Below are positions 10,381 through 22,150 of a stretch of 64,000 nt of DNA, in pieces. Position 1 is the first letter of the stretch, and each line of letters opens with the position of its first letter. The notes beneath the pieces are model-generated. The model made no database searches, was not told the origin of the DNA, and saw only the letters and a program-made list of their open reading frames with translations. The translations under genes and the position numbers were made by a program. The stretch spans positions 1 to 64,000 of the forward strand of contig PNAM01000013.1 of the NCBI GenBank assembly GCA_003170275.1. Direction: 5' to 3'. The DNA comes from Myxococcales bacterium. GTDB lineage: Bacteria; Myxococcota_A; Polyangia; Palsa-1104.

Positions 10381-11162
10381 ACGCGCTGGCGCCGGCCATC
10401 GGCTGGGTCGGTCACGCGGTCGACGGCGCGATCAGCCACGTCGGCGAGATCGCCACGCTGGCCGGCCGCTCGCTCGGCCGCGCAGTGAAGCGCCACGCGC
10501 ACTTCCGGCTGTTCGTCTACCAGGTGCTGCAGATCGGGCTGCGCTCGCTGCCGCTGGCGATCGCGATGTCGGCGTTCGCCGGCATGGTGCTGGCGTTCCA
10601 GTTCGGCGTCGGGCTCGAGCGCTTCGGCGCCAAGCTGTTCATCGGCCAGACCACTGTGACCGCGCTGTTCCGCGAGCTCGGGCCGATCCTCACCGCGCTG
10701 GTGGTGGGCTCGCGCGTCGGCTCGGGGATCGCAGCGGAGCTCGGCGGCATGGCGGTCACCGAGCAGATCGACGCGGTGCGCGCGCTCGGAGCCGACCCGC
10801 TCGAGCGGCTGGTGGCGCCGCGCATCGTCGCGTGCACCCTCGCGCTGCCGCTGTTGGCGGTGGTGTGCGATCTGGTCGGCACCGGCGGCGGCATGCTGGT
10901 GGCCTGGGGACAGTACGGCGTCTCACCGACGCTGTTTCTGCACGGCGTGTACGACTTCGTGACCATCGACGACTTCACCTCGGGCCTGTTCAAGACGGTG
11001 GTGTTCGGCTTTCTGATCGGCGCGATCGCCTGCTTCGAGGGGATGCGCACCACCGGCGGCACCGAAGGCGTCGGCCGCGCCACCACCCGCACCGTGGTCG
11101 CGATCGCCATCACCGTGCTCGCCACCGACTTCCTGCTCACCAAGATCCTGGTGTCGCTGTGA
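10377..11162 (+). CDS. mlaE: MlaE-type ABC permease
   Basis: Inner-membrane permease of 261 residues, MlaE/YrbE family, in the ABC system that moves phospholipid between inner and outer membranes. Family marks are RELGPILTALVVGSRVGSG and the amphipathic EQIDAVRALGADPLERLV segment, with five to six hydrophobic helices. The start is GTG, overlapping the preceding stop (GTGA), which fits the chain of coupled genes. It should pair with the ATPase that follows and the MCE protein after it. Confidence in family is high. The direction of lipid movement cannot be read from sequence. Confidence 0.93.
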   Translation: MNALAPAIGWVGHAVDGAISHVGEIATLAGRSLGRAVKRHAHFRLFVYQVLQIGLRSLPLAIAMSAFAGMVLAFQFGVGLERFGAKLFIGQTTVTALFRELGPILTALVVGSRVGSGIAAELGGMAVTEQIDAVRALGADPLERLVAPRIVACTLALPLLAVVCDLVGTGGGMLVAWGQYGVSPTLFLHGVYDFVTIDDFTSGLFKTVVFGFLIGAIACFEGMRTTGGTEGVGRATTRTVVAIAITVLATDFLLTKILVSL

Positions 11163-11908
11163 GCGACGTCGCGGTGTCGGTGAAGGGGCTGTCGAAGCGC
11201 TTCGGCGACAAGCACGTCTATCAAGGGCTCGACCTCGAGGTGCGGCGCGGCGAGGTGCTCACCGTGCTCGGCGCGTCGGGGAGCGGCAAGAGCGTGCTGC
11301 TCAAGCTGCTCATCGGGCTGTACAAGCCGACCGCCGGGCAGATCCTGATCGGCGAGACCGACATCGTTCCGCTCGACGAGGAGCACCTGCGCGAGGTGCG
11401 CAAGAAGGTCGGCATGTTGTTCCAGGGCGCGGCGCTGTTCGACTCGATGTCGGTGGGCGAGAACGTCGCCTACGGGCTGGACGAGGCGTGGCCGCGCGCC
11501 AAGATCGCCGCGCGGGTCGCCGAGTGTCTCGAGTGGGTGGGGCTGCCCGGGATCGAGCGCATGCGCCCGTCGGATCTGTCGGGCGGCATGAAGAAGCGCG
11601 TCGGCCTGGCGCGCGCGCTGGCGCCCGGGCCCGAGGTGATCCTCTACGACGAGCCGACCACCGGGCTCGATCCGTCGAACGCGCTGCGCATCAACGAGCT
11701 GATCGTGTCGCTCAAGGAGCGCCTGCACGTGACCTCGATCGTGATCACCCACGACATCGGCGCGGCGCTGGCCGTCTCGGATCGCGTGGGGTTGCTGCTC
11801 GATCACAAGATCGCGCTGGTCGTCGACGCTGAGACCGTCAAGCGCGATCCGCCGGCCGCGCTGGCGGCGTTCATGCGGGGCGAAGAAGCCGAAAGGAAAG
11901 CGTCGTGA
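11159..11908 (+). CDS. mlaF: MlaF-type ABC transporter ATPase
   Basis: A 249-residue ATP-binding subunit for the lipid transporter. Walker A is GASGSGKS at about residues 37-44. The Q-loop region reads MLFQGAALFDSMSV, typical of MlaF, followed by signature LSGGMKKR, Walker B VILYDEPTTGLD and the switch His (ITHDIG). The GTG start overlaps the permease stop by 4 bases. No regulatory MlaB-like STAS protein is encoded nearby, so control may differ from that in Escherichia coli. Confidence 0.94.
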   Translation: MSDVAVSVKGLSKRFGDKHVYQGLDLEVRRGEVLTVLGASGSGKSVLLKLLIGLYKPTAGQILIGETDIVPLDEEHLREVRKKVGMLFQGAALFDSMSVGENVAYGLDEAWPRAKIAARVAECLEWVGLPGIERMRPSDLSGGMKKRVGLARALAPGPEVILYDEPTTGLDPSNALRINELIVSLKERLHVTSIVITHDIGAALAVSDRVGLLLDHKIALVVDAETVKRDPPAALAAFMRGEEAERKAS

Positions 11909-13008
11909 AAAAGGAAGTCGAATCGGAGCATCCGGATCGCCGGCTCGAGCTCAAGGTGGGAGCGTTCGTGCTGCTCGCGATCGTGGCGGGCCTGGGCGTG
12001 GTCGCGCTGCTCGGCAACAAGCACCACGTGTTCGAGTCGCGGGTGACCTTGCACACTTCGTTTGCCGAGGTCGGTGGGTTGCGCGAGGGCGCGCCGGTGT
12101 GGCTGTCGGGCGTGAACGTGGGCACGGTCACGCGAGTGGCGGTGGGCCGGGCGGGCGAGAAGGTGGTGCGGGTGGACGTGGAGGTGGCCCGCACGATGCT
12201 CGATCGCATCCACCAGGACTCGGTGGCCACCATCGGCTCGCAGGGCCTGCTCGGCGACAAGATCATCGAGATCTCGATCGGCTCGACGATGTCGCCGCAG
12301 CTGGAGGCGGGCAGTGAGCTGCAGACCACCGCGCCGGCGGATTTCAACAAGCTGATGGATCAGGCGGCGGCGATCCTCGACCGGGCCAAGACCGTCGCCG
12401 ACAACGCGGCGATCGCCACGCACGAGCTGGCCGATCCGCACACCATCGCGAATTTTCGCGGCGCGATGGGGTCGGTGCGCGCGCTGCTCAAGCAGGCGGA
12501 GACCGGGCCCGGGCTAGCGCACGCGCTGTTCTACGATCAGCGCACCTCCGATCAGGTCGGCGAGCTCGTGACCCAGGTCAACCGGCTGGCGACGCGCGTC
12601 GACAGCGGCGTCAAGCGGCTGGACGCGATCCTCGACGCCACCGACGGCGACGGCAAGCAGGTGATCAACAATCTGTCGCGCGCCGCCAAGGACGTGGGCA
12701 CGGTCGCCCAGAGCGTGCAGCGCACCAAGATGATCGCGAACCTGGAGAGCGCGTCGGGCGACGTCGCGCTGATCGCGCGCAACGTGCGCTCGGGGCAGGG
12801 CACGGTGGGCGCGCTGCTGGTCGATCCGACCGTCTACGAGCAGCTGGTGACGGTGCTCGGCGGCGTGCAGCGCTCTCGAGTGTTGCGCGCGCTGGTGCGC
12901 TTTGCGATCGCCCGCGACGAGGGCCGCACCTCGTCGAAGGTCATCGAAGGCCCCAGGTCGCCGGCCGCGCTGCCCGGCCCGCTCGCCAAGGAAGATCGCA
13001 AGCGCTAG
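11905..13008 (+). CDS. mlaD: MCE-domain protein (MlaD-like)
   Basis: A 367-residue membrane-anchored MCE protein. An N-terminal helix (about residues 17-39) is followed by an MCE domain at about 45-125 with GLREGAPVWLSGVNVG and GLLGDKIIEISIG. MCE proteins form hexameric rings that carry lipid across the periplasm. The long C-terminal region (about 150-340) is helical and could form a needle-like extension as in longer MCE proteins, which E. coli MlaD lacks. The start GTG overlaps the ATPase stop (GTGA) and is preceded by AAAGGAAAG. It is the last gene of the operon. Confidence 0.9.
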   Translation: MKKEVESEHPDRRLELKVGAFVLLAIVAGLGVVALLGNKHHVFESRVTLHTSFAEVGGLREGAPVWLSGVNVGTVTRVAVGRAGEKVVRVDVEVARTMLDRIHQDSVATIGSQGLLGDKIIEISIGSTMSPQLEAGSELQTTAPADFNKLMDQAAAILDRAKTVADNAAIATHELADPHTIANFRGAMGSVRALLKQAETGPGLAHALFYDQRTSDQVGELVTQVNRLATRVDSGVKRLDAILDATDGDGKQVINNLSRAAKDVGTVAQSVQRTKMIANLESASGDVALIARNVRSGQGTVGALLVDPTVYEQLVTVLGGVQRSRVLRALVRFAIARDEGRTSSKVIEGPRSPAALPGPLAKEDRKR

Positions 13009-13056
13009 ACCGCATGGACCCTCCGGCGATCGCGAACGCCGGGCAGCCTAAATTAG

Positions 13057-13102
13057 CGAGCGGACTTAAGCTGTGAAAAAGTTAAAAAGTTAAGTCCGCT
13101 CG
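13057..13102. terminator. Inverted repeat after the Mla operon
   Basis: Two perfect 13-base arms (CGAGCGGACTTAA and its complement) flank a 20-base AT-rich loop. The right arm belongs to repeat copy B. It may act as a terminator or as a protein-binding site. There is no T-run after it, so terminator function is only a guess. Confidence 0.4.
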
Positions 13103-13107
13103 TTATC
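13077..13107 (-). repeat. 35-bp intergenic repeat, copy B
   Basis: On the minus strand this matches the first 31 bases of copies A and C with a single mismatch (GATAACG instead of GATAACA). It forms one arm of the neighbouring inverted repeat, the only copy to do so. Confidence 0.8.
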
Positions 13108-13143
13108 GATCCGGATTTCGGATCTTGGCGGGGGTGGTAGTAT

Positions 13144-13971
13144 TTGCTGGACGCGATGGCGATGCTGGCGCGGGTGGCGCGCGGATATTTGCAGGCGGGG
13201 GGGTGGCTCGGGCGCGCGCGCGCGGCGGCGCATGGCGTGGCGACCGGGTTTTTCGCGCGGGCGTTGAGCCTCGAGGAGCAGGGGCAAGTGTCGATCGCGA
13301 TCTATCAGGCGGCGGCGGGGAGGCGGCCGGCGCGCGCGCTCGCGGCGTGGGAGATCGCGTGGTTCGAGCGCCGGTTGCCCGCGCCGCCTGCGCGCATCCT
13401 GGTGGCGGCGGCGGGGGAGGGGCCGGAGGTGCGGCACCTGGTCGAGCGCGGTCATCGCGTCGACGCGTTCGAGCCGGCGCCCGGCGCCGCCCTACGCTGC
13501 CGCGGGGTGATCGGCGCCGGCGAGGTTCACGTCGCGCGCTACGAGGATCTGACGCGCGCGATCCTCGACGGCGAGGGCAACGGCGCCGCCCCGCTGCGCG
13601 GACGCCGCTACGACGCCATCCTGCTCGGCTGGGGCAGCCTCTCGCACGTGCTCGACGCCGACGAGCGCCGCCGCGTGCTCGCCGCCTGCACGCTCCTGTC
13701 ACCCAGCGGTCCGATCCTCGCCAGCTTCCTCACCAGCGAGGCCAATCGCGCGCTGGACCTCGGCGCCAGCGCCGGCCGGCTCCTCGCCGCGCCCGTCGCC
13801 CACCTGCGGCACCAATCCTCCGCGCCGCCCGCCGAAGCCACCGCGTTCGGCGCCTGGTTCGGCTTCATCCACCTCTTCGCGCCCTTCGAGATGCGCCAGC
13901 TCGCCGATTCGGTCGGCCGCCGTCTCCTCGACGACGACGCCACGAGCTACCCGCACGCCACGTTGGTCTGA
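13144..13971 (+). CDS. SAM-dependent methyltransferase-like protein
   Basis: A 275-residue cytoplasmic protein with a class I methyltransferase core. ILVAAAGEGPEVRHL corresponds to the SAM-binding motif I, VDAFEPAP carries the acidic residue of motif II, and YDAILLGWGSLSHV resembles motif IV. The substrate is unknown. The N-terminal 80 residues are Ala/Arg-rich. The TTG start is preceded by a purine-rich GGGGGTGG, while ATG codons at 13156 and 13162 are alternatives. It ends one base before the stop of the opposing sugar dehydrogenase gene. Confidence 0.72.
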   Translation: MLDAMAMLARVARGYLQAGGWLGRARAAAHGVATGFFARALSLEEQGQVSIAIYQAAAGRRPARALAAWEIAWFERRLPAPPARILVAAAGEGPEVRHLVERGHRVDAFEPAPGAALRCRGVIGAGEVHVARYEDLTRAILDGEGNGAAPLRGRRYDAILLGWGSLSHVLDADERRRVLAACTLLSPSGPILASFLTSEANRALDLGASAGRLLAAPVAHLRHQSSAPPAEATAFGAWFGFIHLFAPFEMRQLADSVGRRLLDDDATSYPHATLV

Positions 13972-13972
13972 G

Positions 13973-15106
13973 CTACTTGGCGACCAGCTTGTAGATCGTG
14001 CCTTCGAGCGACACCAGGTAGAGCTCGCCGGCGGCGTCTTCGCCGAAGGTGTCGATCTGCGCGAGGTGGTAGTCGGGATCGAAGGCCTTCTTGTAGTCCT
14101 GGTGGTCCTGCACCTTGCCGGCCTTGTAGCGGAAGCCGCGCAGGATGGCGGTGCAGAAGTCGGAGTAGAAGTACACGCCGTCGAGCATGGGCAGCGCCTT
14201 GCCGCGATAGACGAAGCCGCCGGTGATCGAGCAGCCGGCGCGATGCGAGTATTCGACGACCGGCAGGGTGAGGCCGGATTGATCGCAAGTCGCGTGTGGG
14301 AAGCAGTGCAGCCCCTCCATGCGGTTCCAGCCGAAGTTCTGCCCGCCGCGCAGCGCATCGGCGGCGGCGAGCACGTCGATCTCCTCGTACTTGTTCTGGC
14401 CGACGTCGGCGATGTACAGGTCGCCGGTCGCGCGATCGAACGAATAGCGCCACGGGTTGCGCAGCCCGATCAGGTGCGTCTCGAGCGAGAACTGCGGCGC
14501 GTCCACGTCGAGCCGCAGCATCTTGCCGAGCGGCACGCGCCGGTTCTGCCCGTTGCCGTGCGGATCGTCGTGCGACCCGCCGTCGCCCAGCCCGATGTAC
14601 AGCTTGCCGTCGGGGCCGAACACCAGCTGGCCGCCGTTGTGGTTCGAGTACGGCTGGTCGACCTTGAGCCAGTCCTTCTCGCTGGCCGGATCGACGCGCC
14701 CGGGCGCCTCCTTGCGCACGCGAAACTCGGCGATGTGCGTGTCGCCGTGCTTGTCGGTGTAGTTGATGAACAGCCGCCCGTTCTCGGCGTACTTCGGATG
14801 GAACGCCAGCCCCAGCAGGCCCTGCTCGGTGCCATGCGACAGGCGGTCGCCCACGTCGAGGAGCGGCCGCTCCTCCACCACTCCGTTCACCAGCGCGCGA
14901 ACCTTGCCGGTCTGCTCGACGATGAACAGCCGCTCCTTCACCGGATCTCCCGGCGCGTAGGCCAGCCCGAGCGGCTTGGACAGCCCGCGCGCGATCACCT
15001 TCCAGATCGCGCGCCCGGCCACGCTGTTGGGCGCGTCGGGGACCGTGTCCTGCGCCAGCGCGGGCGCGGCGAGCATCATCAACAGGGTTGCCGTGGCGAG
15101 GCGCAT
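13973..15106 (-). CDS. PQQ-dependent sugar dehydrogenase-like protein (GSDH family)
   Basis: A secreted six-bladed beta-propeller of 377 residues, related to soluble glucose dehydrogenase and HHIP-like proteins. The signal peptide ends APALA. Family marks are GLAYAPGD, GLLGLAFHPKY, NHNGGQLVFGPDGKLYIG with GDGG, the LIGLRNPWRYSFD strand, and IADVGQNKYEEID. Members oxidise sugars with pyrroloquinoline quinone, although many homologues have no shown activity. No PQQ biosynthesis genes are in the window. It is divergent from the following hydrolase with only 16 bases between the start codons. Confidence 0.87.
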   Translation of the reverse strand: MRLATATLLMMLAAPALAQDTVPDAPNSVAGRAIWKVIARGLSKPLGLAYAPGDPVKERLFIVEQTGKVRALVNGVVEERPLLDVGDRLSHGTEQGLLGLAFHPKYAENGRLFINYTDKHGDTHIAEFRVRKEAPGRVDPASEKDWLKVDQPYSNHNGGQLVFGPDGKLYIGLGDGGSHDDPHGNGQNRRVPLGKMLRLDVDAPQFSLETHLIGLRNPWRYSFDRATGDLYIADVGQNKYEEIDVLAAADALRGGQNFGWNRMEGLHCFPHATCDQSGLTLPVVEYSHRAGCSITGGFVYRGKALPMLDGVYFYSDFCTAILRGFRYKAGKVQDHQDYKKAFDPDYHLAQIDTFGEDAAGELYLVSLEGTIYKLVAK

Positions 15107-15122
15107 GGGCGGAGTATAGGAC

Positions 15123-16361
15123 ATGGGCATCGTCCGGGAGCTCGCCGACCAACTGTGGACCGGCGCCGTGTCGACGCTCGAGCGCCACCCGTTCACGCCG
15201 TTGATGGTGCTCGAGGAGATCGCCGATCGCGCCGCCTTCGTCTCCAGCATGGCCAACGTGGTCGCGCTCGACACCGCCGAAGGGCTGCTGCTGGTCGACA
15301 CCGGCGGCTTCGTGTTCGCGCCGATGGTCTACGGCAGCCTGCGCAACTGGTCCGCGCGGCCGCTGCACACCGCGGTCTACACGCACGGTCACATCGATCA
15401 CGTGTTCGGCGTCGAGCGCTTCGACGCGGAGGCCGTCGAGAAGGGCTGGCCGCGGCCGCAGGTGGTCTCGCACAGCGCGCTGCCGGCGCGCTTCGATCGC
15501 TATAAGCTGACCAGCGGCTACAACAGCTGCATCAACTCGCGGCAGTTTCGCGCGACGGTCGCGTGGCCGGTCGAGTATCGCTATCCCGACGTGACCTACG
15601 ACCGTACGCACGTGATCATCGCCGGCGACGAGCGCATCGAGCTGCACCACGCGCGCGGCGAGACCGACGATCACAGTTGGGTGTGGATTCCCGCGCGCAA
15701 GCTGCTGTGTACGGGCGATCTGTTCATCTGGGCCACGCCCAACGCGGGCAATCCGCAAAAGGTGCAGCGCTATCCGCGCGAGTGGGCGGCGGCGCTGCGC
15801 GAGATGGCTGCGCTGGGCGCCGAGGTGCTCAGCCCCGGTCACGGCGTGCCGATCTACGGCGCGGGGCGCGTCGCGCAGGCGCTGTCGGAGACCGCCGAGC
15901 TGCTCGAGTCGCTGCACGATCAGACGCTGGCGATGATGAACGCCGGCGCGGCGCTCGACGAGATCCTGCACACCGTCCGCGCGCCCGCGCACCTGCTCGA
16001 ACGGCCCTACCTGCGGCCGGTGTACGACGAGCCCGAGTTCATCGTGCGCAACCTGTGGCGGTTGTACGGCGGTTGGTACGACGGCAACCCGGCGAACCTG
16101 AAGCCGTCACCGGCCCGCGTGCTGGCCGGCGAGCTGGCGGCGCTGGCCGGCGGCGCGACCCGGCTGGCCCAGCGCGCCGAAACGCTCGCCTCGGCGGGCG
16201 ATCTCCAGCTGGCCTGCCATCTGATCGAGCTCGCCGCGCAATCCGCCCCCGGCGACGTGAGCATCAAGCGCCTGCGCGCCGATCTCTACCGCCGCCGCGC
16301 CGACACCGAAACCTCGCTCATGGCCCAAGCCATCTTCCGCTCCACCGCCGACGACGGATAA
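15123..16361 (+). CDS. Alkylsulfatase-like metallo-beta-lactamase fold hydrolase
   Basis: A 412-residue cytoplasmic enzyme. The zinc-binding motif THGHIDH is at residues 87-93. Later His residues (HHARGETDDHSW, SPGHGVP) complete the di-zinc site. The TSGYNSCIN segment and the helical dimerisation region after residue 270 match SdsA1/BDS1-type alkylsulfatases, although it is shorter than those (about 650 residues) and lacks an obvious signal peptide and the C-terminal SCP2-like domain. Sulfatase activity is therefore only probable. The last helices carry a TPR-like tail (LASAGDLQLACHLIELAAQ). Confidence 0.82.
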   Translation: MGIVRELADQLWTGAVSTLERHPFTPLMVLEEIADRAAFVSSMANVVALDTAEGLLLVDTGGFVFAPMVYGSLRNWSARPLHTAVYTHGHIDHVFGVERFDAEAVEKGWPRPQVVSHSALPARFDRYKLTSGYNSCINSRQFRATVAWPVEYRYPDVTYDRTHVIIAGDERIELHHARGETDDHSWVWIPARKLLCTGDLFIWATPNAGNPQKVQRYPREWAAALREMAALGAEVLSPGHGVPIYGAGRVAQALSETAELLESLHDQTLAMMNAGAALDEILHTVRAPAHLLERPYLRPVYDEPEFIVRNLWRLYGGWYDGNPANLKPSPARVLAGELAALAGGATRLAQRAETLASAGDLQLACHLIELAAQSAPGDVSIKRLRADLYRRRADTETSLMAQAIFRSTADDG

Positions 16362-16376
16362 CCAGCCGCCATAACG

Positions 16377-16411
16377 GATAACAAGCGGACTTAACTTTTT
16401 AACTTTTGGCG
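16377..16411 (+). repeat. 35-bp intergenic repeat, copy C
   Basis: Identical over 35 bases to 6085-6119. It sits between two convergent genes and supplies the stop codon of the minus-strand gene that ends at 16391. Confidence 0.85.
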
Positions 16412-16684
16412 GAGCGCCAAGAGCAAGCGTAAGCCAGCTGCGCCCAGCAGCAGGATCGGCACGCCAATCACGAACGCGAAGTGGAAGAACACGTACACCA
16501 GGCCAAGCATCGTGGCGCCCCGGTCGGCCGAGGTACCGCTCAGCACGGAGGTGTACGCGCGCAAGCCGCACGCGTGGCACAGCACATACGCGATCGTGAT
16601 CACGAGCGCGCGCCACAAGAAACCGAGCGGCGAGAACACCGGCGCGCGCCACAGCGCCCGGAACGGCCTGATCGCCCTGGTCAT
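16391..16684 (-). CDS. Small integral membrane protein
   Basis: A 97-residue protein with two clear hydrophobic helices (about residues 20-40 and 60-85) and basic ends (Arg-rich N-terminus, RQKLKS C-terminus). Its ATG overlaps the stop of the preceding gene by ATGA, so it is coupled to that protein. The terminal codons come from repeat copy C. I recognise no family. A role as membrane partner of the upstream protein is inferred from coupling alone. Confidence 0.7.
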   Translation of the reverse strand: MTRAIRPFRALWRAPVFSPLGFLWRALVITIAYVLCHACGLRAYTSVLSGTSADRGATMLGLVYVFFHFAFVIGVPILLLGAAGLRLLLALRQKLKS

Positions 16685-17826
16685 CGGACGGCCTTCACCT
16701 TCTCCCACGCCGGGCCGAGCGTCATCGCGTACAGCATCACCGCGTCGCCGACCTGATTCGACGCGGCGTAGCGCAAGGTGCCGTTCTCCTCGATCGGGAA
16801 GCCGGCCAGCTCGAGCGTCGTCGACAGCCGCCGGAGGTAGTCCTCGTCGCCAAAGCTGGCTGCGCCCACGAACGCCAGCCCGCTCGATCCGGGGCTCGCG
16901 TCGAGCAGCGGGATCACCGGCCCGGAATCGACGTCGCGCGGACCCCGCCACGAGCGCGGCCACTCCGCCGCGTAGCCGAATCCGAGCACCTCGCGCCCGA
17001 GCTCGCGGCGCGCCCGCTGGTATTGGTCGCGCGCGAACGGCTCGTCGATGAGCTGCAGACAGTGCACCGCCATCCAGATCGAGGAGCCCTCCGGCCCGTT
17101 GAGCGGCTCGCCCGCGCGCGTGTAGCTCGAGACCAACAAGCCGGTCTCCGGGTGCACCAGCTTCTTGCGCGCGATCGCCACCCACTCGCGAAACAGCGGC
17201 GAGTGATCGCTGCCGTCGAGGTGATCCGCCACGCGCATGGCGGCGAGCGCGACCGTGTTGCAGAAGGTCCAGCACTCGTCCGGGTAGCTCTCCGCCGAGA
17301 GCACCGGGCTACGCCGCATGCGCGCCTCCATCAGCGCGACGCGTTCGCGCAAGATCTCGCGGTAGGCGGGCCGATCTTCTACCAGGCAGCGCAACGCCAG
17401 CATGAGCGCCAGCTCGCCGTCGACAAACTGGCTGCGCGGCTGGTCGATCCACGGCTTGTCGCGCGAGTAGGGCATGAGGAACACCCACATGCCGCGCGAC
17501 TTCTCGAGCGCGAGCGTCTCGTCGATGATCTGATCGATTACCCGCAGCGCGTCGATCTTGCCGCCCGGATCGCGCAGCGCCACGTTGGCCAGCGACCACA
17601 CCAGAAAGCTGCGCGCCATGAAGTCCCACTCGGCGTTGGTCCCGCGCATCTTCGCGATCTCGGCGCCGCGCGCCGTGGGATCGGCCCACAGCGCGAGCTG
17701 CCGCGCGGCCAGCTTCTGCGCGGGCGGCTTGCGCGCGTAGAGCAGGTGCAGCGCGGGCAGCCACACGATGCTGGCGGCGATCAGCGCCAGTAGCCCGAGG
17801 AACACCCGCTTCTTTCGAGAACCCAC
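16681..17826 (-). CDS. Membrane-anchored helical protein, possibly of (alpha/alpha)-barrel fold
   Basis: A 381-residue protein with an N-terminal membrane helix (FLGLLALIAASIVWLPAL) and a long, mainly helical body. Regularly spaced motifs such as AEWDFMARSFLVWSL, YPDECWTFCNT, GPEGSSIWMAVHCL and SSGLAFVGAASFG suggest an (alpha/alpha)-barrel. An aspartate in WDF and the Cys in CWTFCN recall linalool dehydratase-isomerase-like proteins, but this is a weak resemblance and no enzyme function should be transferred. The start is GTG. It is coupled to the small membrane protein by ATGA. Confidence 0.7.
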   Translation of the reverse strand: MGSRKKRVFLGLLALIAASIVWLPALHLLYARKPPAQKLAARQLALWADPTARGAEIAKMRGTNAEWDFMARSFLVWSLANVALRDPGGKIDALRVIDQIIDETLALEKSRGMWVFLMPYSRDKPWIDQPRSQFVDGELALMLALRCLVEDRPAYREILRERVALMEARMRRSPVLSAESYPDECWTFCNTVALAAMRVADHLDGSDHSPLFREWVAIARKKLVHPETGLLVSSYTRAGEPLNGPEGSSIWMAVHCLQLIDEPFARDQYQRARRELGREVLGFGYAAEWPRSWRGPRDVDSGPVIPLLDASPGSSGLAFVGAASFGDEDYLRRLSTTLELAGFPIEENGTLRYAASNQVGDAVMLYAMTLGPAWEKVKAVR

Positions 17827-17862
17827 CCTTCGTACTACGGCGGAGCCGCGCGGACTATTCCG

Positions 17863-18588
17863 TCACGCGCCCAGCTCGCGGCCGCGCGCGAACCCCTCGT
17901 CGATGGCGCGGGCGATGCGGTCGGGATCGAGCTCCCACGAACGAATGGCGAGCGGGGTGCGAGGCTTGATCACCTGCACCCGCGCACCGTCCGCGCGCGG
18001 GATCCAGCGCGGCCGCAGCGGGGTCTTCAGCGCGGTGCCATCGGTCGACGTCACCACCGCGATCACCTCGTCGCAGCCGCGCTCGACCAGCGCCTCGATC
18101 GGCAGGTTGTCGGTGATGCCCCCGTCCGCCAGCAGCTCTCCACGCAACCACACCGGCCGCCCGTACAACACCGGCAAGAAACACGATCCGAGGAGCGGCG
18201 CGATCAGGTCCGGCTCCTCGCGGCTGGAGAACACGCGCCGCTCGAACGTGGGAATTCGCGTCGCCGTGATCAACGCCTCCAGCGGGCTCGAGCGCAGGTC
18301 CGCCACGCCGAGCTGCGTGCGCAGCGTCGAGCGCACCAGATGGCTCATGTCGAACGGCGACCAGTTGCGCAGCACCCTGCGCATCGACAGGATCGATCGC
18401 CCACCCAACCCGCGCCACACCGACGGCAGCTCCGCCGACCGCCCAGCCGCGATCCCCGCGGCGATCAGCGCTCCCGACGACGCGCCCGCCGCCAACTGCA
18501 CGCGCACGCCCGCATCCTCGAGCCCCGCCGCCACGCCCGCGTGAAATGCCGCGCGGCACGCACATCCCTCGAACGCGATCCCCAACAT
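17863..18588 (-). CDS. Patatin-like phospholipase
   Basis: A 241-residue cytoplasmic or membrane-associated lipase of the patatin family. Nucleophile motif GASSG (about residues 36-40), the oxyanion region near the start (AFEGCACRAAF, a variant of the usual GGGxRG), and the Asp of the dyad in ADGGITDNLP are all visible. Such enzymes use a Ser-Asp dyad to release fatty acid from phospholipid or other acyl substrates. It ends 36 bases before the membrane protein gene and starts 8 bases after the ABC-F gene stop, so it may be the third gene of that operon. Confidence 0.88.
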   Translation of the reverse strand: MLGIAFEGCACRAAFHAGVAAGLEDAGVRVQLAAGASSGALIAAGIAAGRSAELPSVWRGLGGRSILSMRRVLRNWSPFDMSHLVRSTLRTQLGVADLRSSPLEALITATRIPTFERRVFSSREEPDLIAPLLGSCFLPVLYGRPVWLRGELLADGGITDNLPIEALVERGCDEVIAVVTSTDGTALKTPLRPRWIPRADGARVQVIKPRTPLAIRSWELDPDRIARAIDEGFARGRELGA

Positions 18589-18596
18589 CGGCGACC

Positions 18597-22135
<3,539 letters not shown>

Positions 22136-22150
22136 GCTATCCTCGCCGCG

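Noticed and set aside
16681-17826. Firm assignment to linalool dehydratase-isomerase
   Set aside because: Only a few residues around a Cys/Asp pattern resemble it. Without an alignment the call stays as unknown membrane-anchored helical protein.
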